From assembly GCF_002483235.1 (NCBI RefSeq), contig NZ_DLHN01000001.1, positions 1 through 64,000 on the forward strand: DNA of 64,000 bases, read 5' to 3'. This stretch comes from Pedobacter glucosidilyticus (GTDB lineage Bacteria; Bacteroidota; Bacteroidia; Sphingobacteriales; Sphingobacteriaceae). Under the pieces are notes generated by a model, which worked only from the letters and a program-made list of their open reading frames with translations, was not told the origin of the DNA and did no database searches. Of this stretch, positions 23,804 to 33,184 are shown piece after piece. Each line of letters begins with the position of its first letter. Position 1 is the first letter of the stretch. The translations under genes were made by a program, and so were the position numbers.

Positions 23804-25140
23804 GGCTTTATATTCTTTAATTCGAATTTAGTTATTTTTTTAGTATCGGCAGTTATTTTAAATCTTTCATCTAAACGGTAACCCGCAATCCAGATGATAT
23901 GATCATCAGCATTAACTAAAATAGGAATCAGATGTTTTTGTGTAAGCGGTATTTTTAAGCTGATGAAAAAATCACTCAGCTTTTTAAATCCTTTCATTCC
24001 TAAAGGCATAAATTTATCGCCTTCTTGCCAATTTCTAAGTTTTAAAGGATATTTTAGCTTGTTGGTGTCAACAAAAGCTGTATTCGGATGATGATTGAAA
24101 CAAGAATCAGCAATTTCTTGCGTAATGATGAAGTCTTGAAAGTATAGCATCAAATCATCTTCATTTAAAATCAGCTTGGTATGTTGTTGTTGCTGTATTT
24201 TTTGCAGAAAAAGAAAATCTCTATCAATCAATAAAACATCATCTTTACCAAAAAAAGTCTTGCCACTTTCTTTATCTAAGCCTTGTACTATGTCAGCAAC
24301 AGTGGTGCTATTAAAGCCATAAGGCAATAATAACTCCGTTAAAACAAAATGTAAAGCAGGTATTTCTTTTAATTTTTGGATGCTAATTTGATATCCTTTG
24401 GGATGTTTTTGAAACAGCTTTTGCCGATAATCTTGGATGTTGGATTTTACAAAATTTTCTAAATCGGAGAAATAAGCGATGTTTTTTTCGAATGTATCTT
24501 CTAAAGAGGGATTAATCTCTTTCATCACAGGGATAATCTGATGTCTGATTTTATTTCGGATATATTTGGTAGAGCTGTTAGAGCTATCTTCAACAAAATC
24601 TAGCTTATTCTCTGCAATATAACCATCAATATCCTCACGTTTAAAAATCATTAAGGGCCTGATGATATTTTGCCTTTCTGATTTAATTCCATGTAAGCCG
24701 GCAATACCTGTACCTCGCGTTAAATTTAAAATCACAGTTTCTATCGCATCATTTTGATGTTGAGCTATAGCAATTTTTTGATAATTAAAAGCAGATTTTA
24801 TTTCCTCAAAAAAGCGGTATCTTAAATCCCGAGCCGCCATTTGGGTGCTTATTTTATGTTCATCAGCGTAAGCCAAAGTATTAAAACTAGTTACATGAAA
24901 AGGTACTTCTAAAGTTTTGGCTAATTGTGCTACAAACTGCTCATCACGGTCAGATTCTGCACCTCTCAACTGGAAATTACAATGTGCTATAGCGAAAGAA
25001 AGCTTAGCTTGCTTAAATAAATGAGCCATCGCAACAGAGTCTTTACCACCACTAACTGCCAGCAAAACAGTATCTTTAGGCCCAATTAAGCCTTCGGATT
25101 TAATGAAATCCTGAAAAGATTTTAGTTGCCATAACATCAA
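23800..25140 (-). CDS. tilS: tRNA(Ile)-lysidine synthetase
   Basis: This 446-aa enzyme converts C34 of tRNA-Ile2 (CAT anticodon) to lysidine so that it reads AUA. The PP-loop SGGKDS is at residues 30-35, followed by the N-type ATPase domain; the C-terminal domain has the characteristic LKLRNWQEGDKFMPLGMKG-KKLSDFF block. Length fits the two-domain TilS. It is divergent from the OstA-like gene and overlaps the following membrane protein gene by 4 bp. A CAT-anticodon tRNA is present at 473-546, though that one is more likely Met. Confidence 0.95.
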   Translation of the reverse strand: MMLWQLKSFQDFIKSEGLIGPKDTVLLAVSGGKDSVAMAHLFKQAKLSFAIAHCNFQLRGAESDRDEQFVAQLAKTLEVPFHVTSFNTLAYADEHKISTQMAARDLRYRFFEEIKSAFNYQKIAIAQHQNDAIETVILNLTRGTGIAGLHGIKSERQNIIRPLMIFKREDIDGYIAENKLDFVEDSSNSSTKYIRNKIRHQIIPVMKEINPSLEDTFEKNIAYFSDLENFVKSNIQDYRQKLFQKHPKGYQISIQKLKEIPALHFVLTELLLPYGFNSTTVADIVQGLDKESGKTFFGKDDVLLIDRDFLFLQKIQQQQHTKLILNEDDLMLYFQDFIITQEIADSCFNHHPNTAFVDTNKLKYPLKLRNWQEGDKFMPLGMKGFKKLSDFFISLKIPLTQKHLIPILVNADDHIIWIAGYRLDERFKITADTKKITKFELKNIKP

Positions 25141-25187
25141 TCAAATTTAACCGTTTAAAATCGTTACCAAAAAACTAATTTTGCTTT

Positions 25188-27320
25188 GTGAAAAAGTATT
25201 CCCTTTTATTGTTTATTCTGGTGTTGGTGCAAATGGTACAGGCACAAAAAATCACTCGTGTAGAACTGTTACAATCGCAGTCTTTTATCGGGATGAAAAG
25301 GAACGGACAAAATATTCAGAAGGTTATTAGGCCTGTTTTTCAGCAAGATAACGCCACTTTAATTTGCGATAGCGCTTATTTTTATATAGAAAAAAATAGC
25401 TTTGATGCTTTTGGACATGTACATATTAACCAAGCAGACACCGTAAATATTTTTGCTGATTTGCTGAATTATAACGGAAATACCAAGATGGCGGTATTAA
25501 CCAATAATGTAAGGATGGTGGATAGAGGCTCGGTTTTAACCACCAATAATTTAACTTACAATATGGCCAGCAAGGTAGGTACTTATACTAATGGCGGTAA
25601 AATTGTAAACGGAGATAATACTTTAACCAGCACCAATGGTTATTATTTTTCTAGCTCTAGCGATGCCTATTTTAGATATAACGTAAGGGTAAAAACACCC
25701 GAGGTTTTAATAAAATCTGATACTTTACGCTATAATTCACTCAGTAAAATTGCTTATTTCTATGGGCCAACCAATATTTACGGTAAAGACGATACTTTAT
25801 ATACAGAAAATGGGCAGTACAATACCGCTACAGAGCAGGCTGCTTTTGGAAAAAAAAATTTATACACCCAAAACTCTAAAAGTTTAAAAGGGGATAGTTT
25901 GTTTTACGATGGAAAAGTAGGCTATGGCAGGGCGGTTAAAAATATTCTTTTTGTGGATACCGCTCAAAAAGTAGAACTAAGAGGAGATTTAGGAAATTAC
26001 CTTAAAAAAGATGAAAGTATTACGGTTACCCAAAATGCTTATATCGTTTTTGTAACAGAAAAAGACTCGGTTTCTAAAGATAGCATCTGGATGTCGGCAG
26101 ATACCCTTTATAGTAAAGTTTACAGAAAAAAGGAGCTTTATGCTTTACAAAAAGCTAAGGCTTTAGCGGCACTGGCAGACAGTTTGGCGGCTGATAGTAG
26201 TAAAACCAGTTTAGATAGTACAGCTTTAACTCCACCAAAATTAGAAAGCCTTAATCAAGTCGACTCTTTAGCTACTGATACGCTGAAAGCCAATAATCTA
26301 GTTATTATTGAAGATACGCCAGAACAAAAAGCTACAGTTAAAGCTGTTGAGGAAGAAAAGACACCTAAACGAAGCAGAAAGCGAAAGAATAAAAGCGATG
26401 AAGCACCTGCACAAGAAACTGTTGTGCAAAGCAAACCTCCTGCTGAAGAGAAAAATTTGGAGCCCATTAAAGTAGATTCTGTTTTAATAAAAGCCAATTT
26501 GCGAAAGCAGTTTGTGATAGATAGCATCAAAAAAGATAGTATTTATGCTTTGGAGAATGATACCACAAAAATTAGGGTTGTAAGTGCTTGGCGTAAAGTG
26601 CGGGTTTTTAAATCTGATTTACAGGCCAGATCTGATTCTGCTTTCTTCAGTTACGGAGATTCTACTTTAAGAATATACCAATCGCCTATGGTATGGGCGC
26701 AGGGTAGCCAAATTTCTGCCGATACCATGTACCTACAAATGGTAAATAAGAAAATGGACAATATGGACATGATTAGAAATGCCATTGTTGTTAATACCGA
26801 GCAGGATTCTGCCTATTTTAACCAAGTTGCAGGTAAAATGATGAAAGGTTATTTTGTAGATGAAAAACTAGACCGTGTTTTTGTGGATGGTAATGCCGAA
26901 AGTATTTATTTCCCAAAGGATAGTACAGCATATAATAGTATGTCTAGAACGCTGGCTGCCCGTATGCGGATTAACTTTACCAACGATAGTTTAATGTCTA
27001 TCACTTTTATAAGAAAGCCAGAGATGACTTATTATCCTATAGAAGATGTTACAGAAGAGCTGAAAACATTACCAAACTTTAGCTGGAAACCAAAGGATAG
27101 ACCAAAATCTAAGGATGAAATTATTGCTAAGAAAATAGTTCAGAAAGCGGCAAGTAAAAAGCCAATAACAAAAGTTAATACCACAAAGTCTAAAGCTGTT
27201 ACAGGTAAAGCTAAGGTGAATACTAGTCCATCTAAGCCTAAGATAGCTCCAATTGTTAAGAAAGAGAACGCTCCACCAGCTAAGCAAGAAGCACCACCTA
27301 AGAAAATAAGCAGTCAATAA
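25188..27320 (+). CDS. OstA/LptA-like organic-solvent-tolerance protein
   Basis: This 710-aa exported protein has a signal peptide (residues 1-19, cleaved after VQA) and repeated OstA/LptA-type beta modules over about 20-330 (CDSAYFYIEKNSFDAFGHVHINQADT; ADLLNYNGNTKMAVLTNNVRM). A further OstA-like stretch lies at about 465-620. Between these, residues 370-430 are Lys/Glu/Arg-rich and likely disordered, and the C-terminus is a Lys/Pro/Ala-rich tail. It should be periplasmic and take part in lipopolysaccharide transport or envelope assembly. The start is GTG (25188). The long low-complexity insertions are common in this phylum. Confidence 0.8.
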   Translation: MKKYSLLLFILVLVQMVQAQKITRVELLQSQSFIGMKRNGQNIQKVIRPVFQQDNATLICDSAYFYIEKNSFDAFGHVHINQADTVNIFADLLNYNGNTKMAVLTNNVRMVDRGSVLTTNNLTYNMASKVGTYTNGGKIVNGDNTLTSTNGYYFSSSSDAYFRYNVRVKTPEVLIKSDTLRYNSLSKIAYFYGPTNIYGKDDTLYTENGQYNTATEQAAFGKKNLYTQNSKSLKGDSLFYDGKVGYGRAVKNILFVDTAQKVELRGDLGNYLKKDESITVTQNAYIVFVTEKDSVSKDSIWMSADTLYSKVYRKKELYALQKAKALAALADSLAADSSKTSLDSTALTPPKLESLNQVDSLATDTLKANNLVIIEDTPEQKATVKAVEEEKTPKRSRKRKNKSDEAPAQETVVQSKPPAEEKNLEPIKVDSVLIKANLRKQFVIDSIKKDSIYALENDTTKIRVVSAWRKVRVFKSDLQARSDSAFFSYGDSTLRIYQSPMVWAQGSQISADTMYLQMVNKKMDNMDMIRNAIVVNTEQDSAYFNQVAGKMMKGYFVDEKLDRVFVDGNAESIYFPKDSTAYNSMSRTLAARMRINFTNDSLMSITFIRKPEMTYYPIEDVTEELKTLPNFSWKPKDRPKSKDEIIAKKIVQKAASKKPITKVNTTKSKAVTGKAKVNTSPSKPKIAPIVKKENAPPAKQEAPPKKISSQ

Positions 27321-27331
27321 TTTAAAAGACA

Positions 27332-27940
27332 ATGGAGACCAAAATCTATACCTTGGTGATAAAGGGAAAACCCGAAGGACCTTTTAGTTTAGAAGAATTA
27401 AAAGCTTTGGATGTTAAGCCCGATGCTTTTGTAAGAAAGCCCGGTATGGATGATTATAAAGAAGCTCATGAGTTTGAAGAGTTAAGAAGTTTACTGGGGT
27501 TTAAGCAGCAGTTTACTGCTCCGCAATACTTTGCCGGTTTTGATTTACGCCTTTTAGCCACTGCCATAGATTGGTTTTTGGTTTTATTTGTGGTGGCTGT
27601 TGCCGAGTTTATTTATATCCTAGCTTTTGATAAAGAAGACACAGTGCAACTTATTTTATTAGCCAATTTAATAGTGCTACCGCTACTCAAATTTGTTTAT
27701 CAAATCATTACAGAAACTAAAACTCAGTTTACCATAGGTAAGCGTTTGCTAAATATAAAAGTCACCAATTTAGATGGCCTAAAACCATCCTTTAACCAAA
27801 TATTGATAAGAAATACAGCCAAAATCATCAGTGCTTTAATTCTGTTTATGGGCTATTTCTATAGTTTTTTAAACAAGAAGCAGCAATGTTTACACGATGT
27901 TTGGGCTAGTACGCTTGTTATCAAAGAACGTTTAATTTAA
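27332..27940 (+). CDS. RDD-family membrane protein with N-terminal GYF_2 domain
   Basis: This 202-aa protein begins with a GYF_2/DUF4339-like domain (about 4-55; GPFSLEELKALDVKPDAFVRKPGM), followed by an RDD domain with Arg and Asp residues in the first membrane segment (GFDLRLLATAIDWFLVLF) and three or four helices. RDD proteins are membrane proteins of uncertain function (some Na+/H+ antiporter-like). It lies 11 bp after the OstA-like gene and is likely cotranscribed. A terminator follows immediately. Confidence 0.75.
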   Translation: METKIYTLVIKGKPEGPFSLEELKALDVKPDAFVRKPGMDDYKEAHEFEELRSLLGFKQQFTAPQYFAGFDLRLLATAIDWFLVLFVVAVAEFIYILAFDKEDTVQLILLANLIVLPLLKFVYQIITETKTQFTIGKRLLNIKVTNLDGLKPSFNQILIRNTAKIISALILFMGYFYSFLNKKQQCLHDVWASTLVIKERLI

Positions 27941-27963
27941 AAGCATAAATTTTATGCTTTTTC
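27939..27963 (+). terminator. Intrinsic terminator
   Basis: AAAAGCATAA and TTATGCTTTT flank a very short loop, with a T-rich end, directly at the RDD stop codon. The stem is mostly A-T, so strength is moderate. Confidence 0.55.
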
Positions 27964-28026
27964 TAAAACAAATTTTAAAAAGCAGGCTTTTAATAAAATC
28001 CTTTATTTTTGTTTAAATTTTATTTT

Positions 28027-30012
28027 ATGGATGCAGAGGCGGCAATGTCTTTAAAAGGTATTTATTGTAATTCTTTAACCCAATACTCCAGATTTAACAC
28101 GCTAGAAGTTTCTATAGGAAATGTTCCTATGGGTGGCAATCATCCTATCAGGCTACAGTCTATGACTACTACTGATACGATGGATACCGAAGGCTCTATA
28201 GCTCAAAGTATCAGGATGATAGATGCAGGTTGCGAGTATGTAAGAATTACAGCACCATCTATAAAAGAAGCCCAAAACCTGGCAGAAATAAGAAAAGGTT
28301 TACACGAAAAAGGATACCACGCACCACTAGTTGCCGATATACATTTCACACCAAATGCGGCAGAACTTGCAGCAAAAATTGTAGAAAAAGTAAGAGTAAA
28401 CCCAGGTAACTACGCCGATAAAAAGAAATTTGAAGAGCTTAATTATACACCAGAAGCTTATGAAATAGAACTTCAACGTATTAAAAAGAAATTTGCTCCG
28501 CTGGTACAAATCTGTAAAGAACATGGTACAGCTATGCGTATTGGTACTAACCATGGCTCGCTATCAGACCGTATCATGAGCTGGTATGGCGATACTCCTA
28601 AAGGGATGGTAGAGTCGGCAATGGAGTTTATACGCATTTGTCATGAGTTAGATTACCATCAATTGGTGATCTCCATGAAATCTAGTAATCCGCAAGTGAT
28701 GGTGCAAGCTTACCGATTATTAGTAGCCACCATGGCTAAAGAGGGGATGAATTATCCTTTGCATTTAGGTGTTACAGAAGCTGGTGATGGTGAAGATGGT
28801 AGGATAAAATCTGCCGTAGGCATCGGTACTTTGTTAGAGGATGGCTTGGGAGATACCATCCGAGTTTCTTTAACAGAAGAACCAGAATTTGAAATACCAG
28901 TTGCCCGAGTTTTAGCACAACGATATGAGGAACGTAAACATCAAAAAACGCAATTAAAAAATGCTAATGATGTTGAACTTCCAGATTATTTTTCTCCTTT
29001 CGAGTATAATAAGCGTCCTTCTGTCGAGCTAAATACTTTTATTGGCGGTCATCAAGTTCCACGAGTTATTTTAGATATATCTGATAAGAACCTGAAAGAT
29101 CCATTTGTATTGGCTGATGCAGGATACATCTATTCCGCAGCTTTAGATAAATACAATATGGGCGATCAATCTATCGATTTTGCCTATATGGGTAGCCAAT
29201 TGCCTTCTTTTAGCTTTCCGGGTAACTTAAAACAGCTTTTTGATTATACTACTTGGCAGCAATTGAAAAATAAAACCAATTGTCATCCGCTATTTAGTTT
29301 AGAAGAATATGTAAGCGCAACAGAAAGAGATACTGCGCTTAATTTGGTAAAAATAAAGCGTGAAGATTTAGATAAGGATGCTTTCGCTGAAATTCCTTTC
29401 GATAAAACTTTGGTTTTTGTTTTAGAAACCAATGAAACACATGGCATGGCAGATCAAAGAGCGTTTTTCTTTAAACTAGCCCAAGCAGGTATAGATACGC
29501 CGGTCATCATCAAAAGAAGTTATCAATTTGCTGATGAAAATCAGGAAGATATAGCTTTAAAAGCTCAGCTTTATGCAGCTACAGATTTAGGCGCTTTATT
29601 ATTAGATGGTTTTGGTGATGGCGTTTGGATAGATGCACCACAACTGTCATCTAAATTTATTGTTTCTACCTCTTTTGGTATCTTACAAGCAACACGCAGC
29701 CGTATCTCTAAAACAGAATATATTTCTTGTCCTTCTTGCGGACGTACCCTTTTTGATTTGCAAGAAACCACTCAAATGATACGTAGCCGTACGGATCATT
29801 TAAAAGGAATAAAAATTGGTATTATGGGCTGTATTGTTAATGGCCCTGGCGAAATGGCCGATGCTGATTATGGTTATGTAGGAACTGGTCCGGGTAAGAT
29901 AACCTTGTATCGTGGTAAAGAAGTTATCCAGAAAAATGTAAATACAGAAAATGCCCTGGATGAATTGATAGAAATCATCAGGGCAGATGGTAATTGGGTA
30001 GAAAAAGAATAA
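28027..30012 (+). CDS. ispG: 4-hydroxy-3-methylbut-2-enyl diphosphate synthase (IspG), long form
   Basis: This 661-aa enzyme converts MEcPP to HMBPP in the methylerythritol phosphate pathway of isoprenoid synthesis. The N-terminal TIM barrel (about 20-280) starts with VPMGGNHPIRLQSMTTTDT; the C-terminal 4Fe-4S domain has CPSCGRTLFDL and GCIVNGPGE, giving three Cys and one Glu ligand. Between them is the extra domain of about 250 residues found in the long IspG of Bacteroidota, chlamydiae and plants (E. coli IspG is about 370 aa). The start ATG at 28027 is preferred; a TTG at 28009 is less likely. Confidence 0.93.
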   Translation: MDAEAAMSLKGIYCNSLTQYSRFNTLEVSIGNVPMGGNHPIRLQSMTTTDTMDTEGSIAQSIRMIDAGCEYVRITAPSIKEAQNLAEIRKGLHEKGYHAPLVADIHFTPNAAELAAKIVEKVRVNPGNYADKKKFEELNYTPEAYEIELQRIKKKFAPLVQICKEHGTAMRIGTNHGSLSDRIMSWYGDTPKGMVESAMEFIRICHELDYHQLVISMKSSNPQVMVQAYRLLVATMAKEGMNYPLHLGVTEAGDGEDGRIKSAVGIGTLLEDGLGDTIRVSLTEEPEFEIPVARVLAQRYEERKHQKTQLKNANDVELPDYFSPFEYNKRPSVELNTFIGGHQVPRVILDISDKNLKDPFVLADAGYIYSAALDKYNMGDQSIDFAYMGSQLPSFSFPGNLKQLFDYTTWQQLKNKTNCHPLFSLEEYVSATERDTALNLVKIKREDLDKDAFAEIPFDKTLVFVLETNETHGMADQRAFFFKLAQAGIDTPVIIKRSYQFADENQEDIALKAQLYAATDLGALLLDGFGDGVWIDAPQLSSKFIVSTSFGILQATRSRISKTEYISCPSCGRTLFDLQETTQMIRSRTDHLKGIKIGIMGCIVNGPGEMADADYGYVGTGPGKITLYRGKEVIQKNVNTENALDELIEIIRADGNWVEKE

Positions 30013-30014
30013 GT

Positions 30015-30323
30015 TTATTTAGTTTTCAGAGCAGTAATAACTAAGTTTTTATCTAATATAACTTTTTCTGTTTCCATTGCTTTTTTAAGAACTTGATTTA
30101 GCGCAAGCTTTACTCTTTTCTTTTCAATATTCAGCCTTTTATTGGTAATAACCTCGCTATAAATAAGTTCTTGTTTATCGTTATAAAACATAACGGTTGA
30201 ATTTTTTGGAGTTTTAATATTGGATACAATTACCCAATTCCCTTCTTTGATAGCTGTTTTTTCTTGTGCTATAATGTTAAAGCCATAAAAGGCAAGTACT
30301 ACAGTAATGATGAATGTTTTCAT
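30015..30323 (-). CDS. Small secreted protein, function unknown
   Basis: This 102-aa protein has a signal peptide (residues 1-19; cleavage after IIA). The mature part is basic and includes GNWVIVSNIKTPKNSTVMFYND and a Lys-rich helix (RVKLALNQVLKKAMETEK). I do not recognise a family. It is convergent with ispG, with a 2-bp gap, and divergent from the LytS gene. Confidence 0.6.
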   Translation of the reverse strand: MKTFIITVVLAFYGFNIIAQEKTAIKEGNWVIVSNIKTPKNSTVMFYNDKQELIYSEVITNKRLNIEKKRVKLALNQVLKKAMETEKVILDKNLVITALKTK

Positions 30324-30545
30324 GTTGTTATAATTTTAATGAATCCAAAATTGTAGAAGCTTAACCATTCATGATAACCATGACGGTAGAATACCTCATC
30401 AAGAATTCACAAATCTTTAAATAGCGTTTGAACGCCTTTTATAGGTAAAATTTAGGTAGATAACTATAAATAGCTGCTGTTAGTCGATAAACTCATGCTG
30501 TTTATCTATTAATAATGATTTTTATAAAAGTCTTCTTTATTTTAG

Positions 30546-31649
30546 ATGATGCTTCAAGAGGTTTATTCTTTTCAAAAAATCAGTTATAAGCGAGTCCTGA
30601 TTCACATCTTATTTTGGCTATTGGTACTTGCTGCACTTACTTTAATATACGGTATAAATAAGCCCAGTTATTTCATGTCTTTCAGAAATAACCTGTTTTA
30701 CATGCCTGTACATCTGGTTTACTTTTATAGTTTGGCTTATTATTTTATACCCAAATTTCTACTAAAAGGTAAGCATGTCCTATTTGCTATTTTGGTGATG
30801 TTCTTGGCAATTTCCTTAGCTTTTTTAACGCGTATTATAGACATATTTATTGTAGACCCCTATATAGATAAAGTTTTAAAAGCTATGGGGATGCAGGATG
30901 AATGGATGAAAATACAAGGAAGCTTTTGGGAGCAATTTACTAATCCTTATTATTTTGTTAATGCTGTAAAAGGTTCAAATTTGGTTGTTTGGATTGCCAT
31001 TGCTATTAAATTATTCAAGCTTTGGTATGAGCGTAGGCAGGCAGCTTTATTGGCTGAACTTAATTTTTTAAAAGCACAAGTACATCCTCACTTCTTGTTT
31101 AATACTTTAAATAATTTATATGCTCTAACGCTCAATCAATCGCCAAAAGCACCTCATATTGTTTTAGGCTTAGCAGAAATATTAAGATATATGCTTTATG
31201 AGTGCGATAAGGAGTATATCTCTTTAAAGAAAGATTTAGAAATTTTAGAAAGTTATATCGCCTTAGAGAAACTTAGGTATGAAGACCGTTTAGAGTTAAA
31301 TTTTAGTATTAGCGGGCAAATTCAAGAGCAACAAATAGCTCCTTTATTGTTAATTCCTTTGGTAGAGAATGCTTTTAAACATGGGGTTAGCGAGCAAGTT
31401 GGAGAATCTTGGATAAAAATGGATCTAACCATCCAAAATCACAAACTAAAGTTTAAAATAGCCAATAGCAAACCACAAACCATCTCAAAAGATAAGCATA
31501 TTGGTAATATTGGCTTAACTAATGTTAAAAAGCGGTTAATGCTAATTTATCCCGACACGCATGAGCTAAAAATAAAAGAGGATGAAGATATGTTTTTAAT
31601 TGTTTTGGATATTGATTTAAGTAGAGGCAATAACAATCATGAAAATTAA
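30546..31649 (+). CDS. LytS-family sensor histidine kinase
   Basis: This 367-aa inner-membrane sensor has four predicted membrane helices (about 17-36, 48-68, 77-97 and 143-160) with no large extracellular domain, then a His_kinase domain (PF06580 type) with the phospho-acceptor His182 in VHPHFLFNTLNNLY and an HATPase segment (LIPLVENAFKHG). The stimulus is unknown. The stop overlaps the response regulator by 11 bp, so the pair is cotranslated. Confidence 0.9.
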   Translation: MMLQEVYSFQKISYKRVLIHILFWLLVLAALTLIYGINKPSYFMSFRNNLFYMPVHLVYFYSLAYYFIPKFLLKGKHVLFAILVMFLAISLAFLTRIIDIFIVDPYIDKVLKAMGMQDEWMKIQGSFWEQFTNPYYFVNAVKGSNLVVWIAIAIKLFKLWYERRQAALLAELNFLKAQVHPHFLFNTLNNLYALTLNQSPKAPHIVLGLAEILRYMLYECDKEYISLKKDLEILESYIALEKLRYEDRLELNFSISGQIQEQQIAPLLLIPLVENAFKHGVSEQVGESWIKMDLTIQNHKLKFKIANSKPQTISKDKHIGNIGLTNVKKRLMLIYPDTHELKIKEDEDMFLIVLDIDLSRGNNNHEN

Positions 31650-32358
31650 AGTTTTAATTGTTGATGATGAACCTCATGCCATTGAGGTCATAGAAAATTA
31701 CCTCAGTAATTTTTCTGAAGTAGAAATTATAGCTACCTGCAACGATGGTATTTCGGCTTTTAAAATATTACAGCAAAAACCAGTTGATTTAATGTTTTTA
31801 GATATCCAGATGCCTGGCATTAAGGGAACTGATTTGGTGAAAAGTCTAAAGAAGCAACCTCGTATTATTTTTACAACTGCTTTTACAGAATATGCAGTAG
31901 AAGGTTTTGAGTTAGAAGCTGTGGATTACTTAATTAAGCCCATCTCTTTTGATAGGTTTTTAAGATCTATGGATAAAGTATTGCGTCATTTTGGGGCACA
32001 ACAGCAAATTGTATTCAGTCAGCAGTCTACTTTGGTAGAAAAGGATACTTTTCTATACTTAAAAGTAGACCGTAAAATGATGAAAATTGCTATCAAAGAT
32101 ATTTTATGGATAGAGAGTCAGAAAGACTATATAAAAGTTGTTCTCCAAAATAAAGAGCTTATTTCTAAACAAAAAATTAGTTTGATAGAAGAGCTGTTAC
32201 CAGAAGATGAGTTTGTAAGAATTCACCGTTCTTTCATTGTTTCTATATCTAAAATAGATAGTTATTATGCTTATGCCGTTGAAATCAATAATAAAGAGCT
32301 CCCAATCGGCAGAAATTATAAAGCCGAAACTCAAAAAAAATTGAAGATGATTAGTTAA
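31639..32358 (+). CDS. LytTR-family response regulator
   Basis: This 239-aa regulator has a receiver domain (residues 1-120; acidic Asp9/Asp10, phospho-acceptor Asp55 in FLDIQMPG, Lys in YLIKP) and a LytTR DNA-binding domain (about 140-239; DILWIESQKDYIKV, FVRIHRSFIVSISKI). It pairs with the LytS kinase. Target genes cannot be read from the sequence, but regulators of this class often act on nearby genes. Its 3' end overlaps the convergent hydrolase gene by 4 bp. Confidence 0.92.
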   Translation: MKIKVLIVDDEPHAIEVIENYLSNFSEVEIIATCNDGISAFKILQQKPVDLMFLDIQMPGIKGTDLVKSLKKQPRIIFTTAFTEYAVEGFELEAVDYLIKPISFDRFLRSMDKVLRHFGAQQQIVFSQQSTLVEKDTFLYLKVDRKMMKIAIKDILWIESQKDYIKVVLQNKELISKQKISLIEELLPEDEFVRIHRSFIVSISKIDSYYAYAVEINNKELPIGRNYKAETQKKLKMIS

Positions 32359-33170
32359 GATTTTATGAAAGCAATACTAGCATCACAAACTTGTTTTAAT
32401 TGTTCTGGTAGTTGATCTTCTTTGTAGGGATGACTAGCTCCAAATACATGATTAGCTTTATCTATTTCTTGGAAATTAGCTTTTGGATGAAGTTTTAAGA
32501 AATTTTGTGCAACACTTAAAGGGACATTAATATCATCATTACCATGAATAATAAGCCAAGGTTTTACTAGTTTCTCAACAGCGGTTTTGAAGTTCAGTTT
32601 ATCAGCATTTTGTTCAACATCCTGTAAAAGAGATAAATTTAAAGGCATGTATTCTTTAGTACGAGCGTTAAAAACCTCAATTTTTCCTTTCTCTCGCCAT
32701 TCTGCCTCTTGTTCTTTTTTCCATAAGCTACTAAAACTATCAATAGCTGCCCAAGTGATTAATTTATGGATGCTTTCATTTGCTGCAGCTGTTAAAATAC
32801 TGATGCCACCACCACGGCTATGTCCAATTAAAATAAGTTCAGCATCAGGAAATTTTTGTTTTGTATAGGAGATGACAAGATCTAAATCAAAAAGTTCAAA
32901 ACTAGGTGTATTAGCAGCAAAGAGATTTAAATCATTAACATCTACAGGGTTTTCTGGATTGACGCCGCTATGCGAAAAATTAAATTTTACGTAATGAATA
33001 TCATGTAAAGCAAAATACTGAGCCACCAAATGATGAGCTCCCCAATCTTTAAAACCTTTAAAGCCATGCACAAAAATGGCAACCTGCTTTGTTGGTTTTG
33101 CACTATAAGTTATGTCTCCTATGATAGTATGTTGATTACTACCAGTTAGAGAGAAGTTTTCTTTTTTCAT
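32355..33170 (-). CDS. Alpha/beta hydrolase
   Basis: This 271-aa enzyme has the alpha/beta-hydrolase fold. The oxyanion HG motif is at residues 35-36, the nucleophile Ser118 lies in GHSRGGG, the acid is in HGNDDINVP (about 212) and the His in ANHVFGA (about 243). It has no signal peptide, so it is cytosolic. Substrate unknown; the dienelactone-hydrolase/esterase group is the closest. It is 14 bp downstream of the metallophosphatase-barrel gene on the same strand. Confidence 0.8.
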   Translation of the reverse strand: MKKENFSLTGSNQHTIIGDITYSAKPTKQVAIFVHGFKGFKDWGAHHLVAQYFALHDIHYVKFNFSHSGVNPENPVDVNDLNLFAANTPSFELFDLDLVISYTKQKFPDAELILIGHSRGGGISILTAAANESIHKLITWAAIDSFSSLWKKEQEAEWREKGKIEVFNARTKEYMPLNLSLLQDVEQNADKLNFKTAVEKLVKPWLIIHGNDDINVPLSVAQNFLKLHPKANFQEIDKANHVFGASHPYKEDQLPEQLKQVCDASIAFIKS

Positions 33171-33184
33171 GATGATAAAATTAA

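Noticed and set aside
28009..28026. TTG start for ispG
   Set aside because: The ATG at 28027 gives a normal long-form IspG; the six extra residues add nothing.
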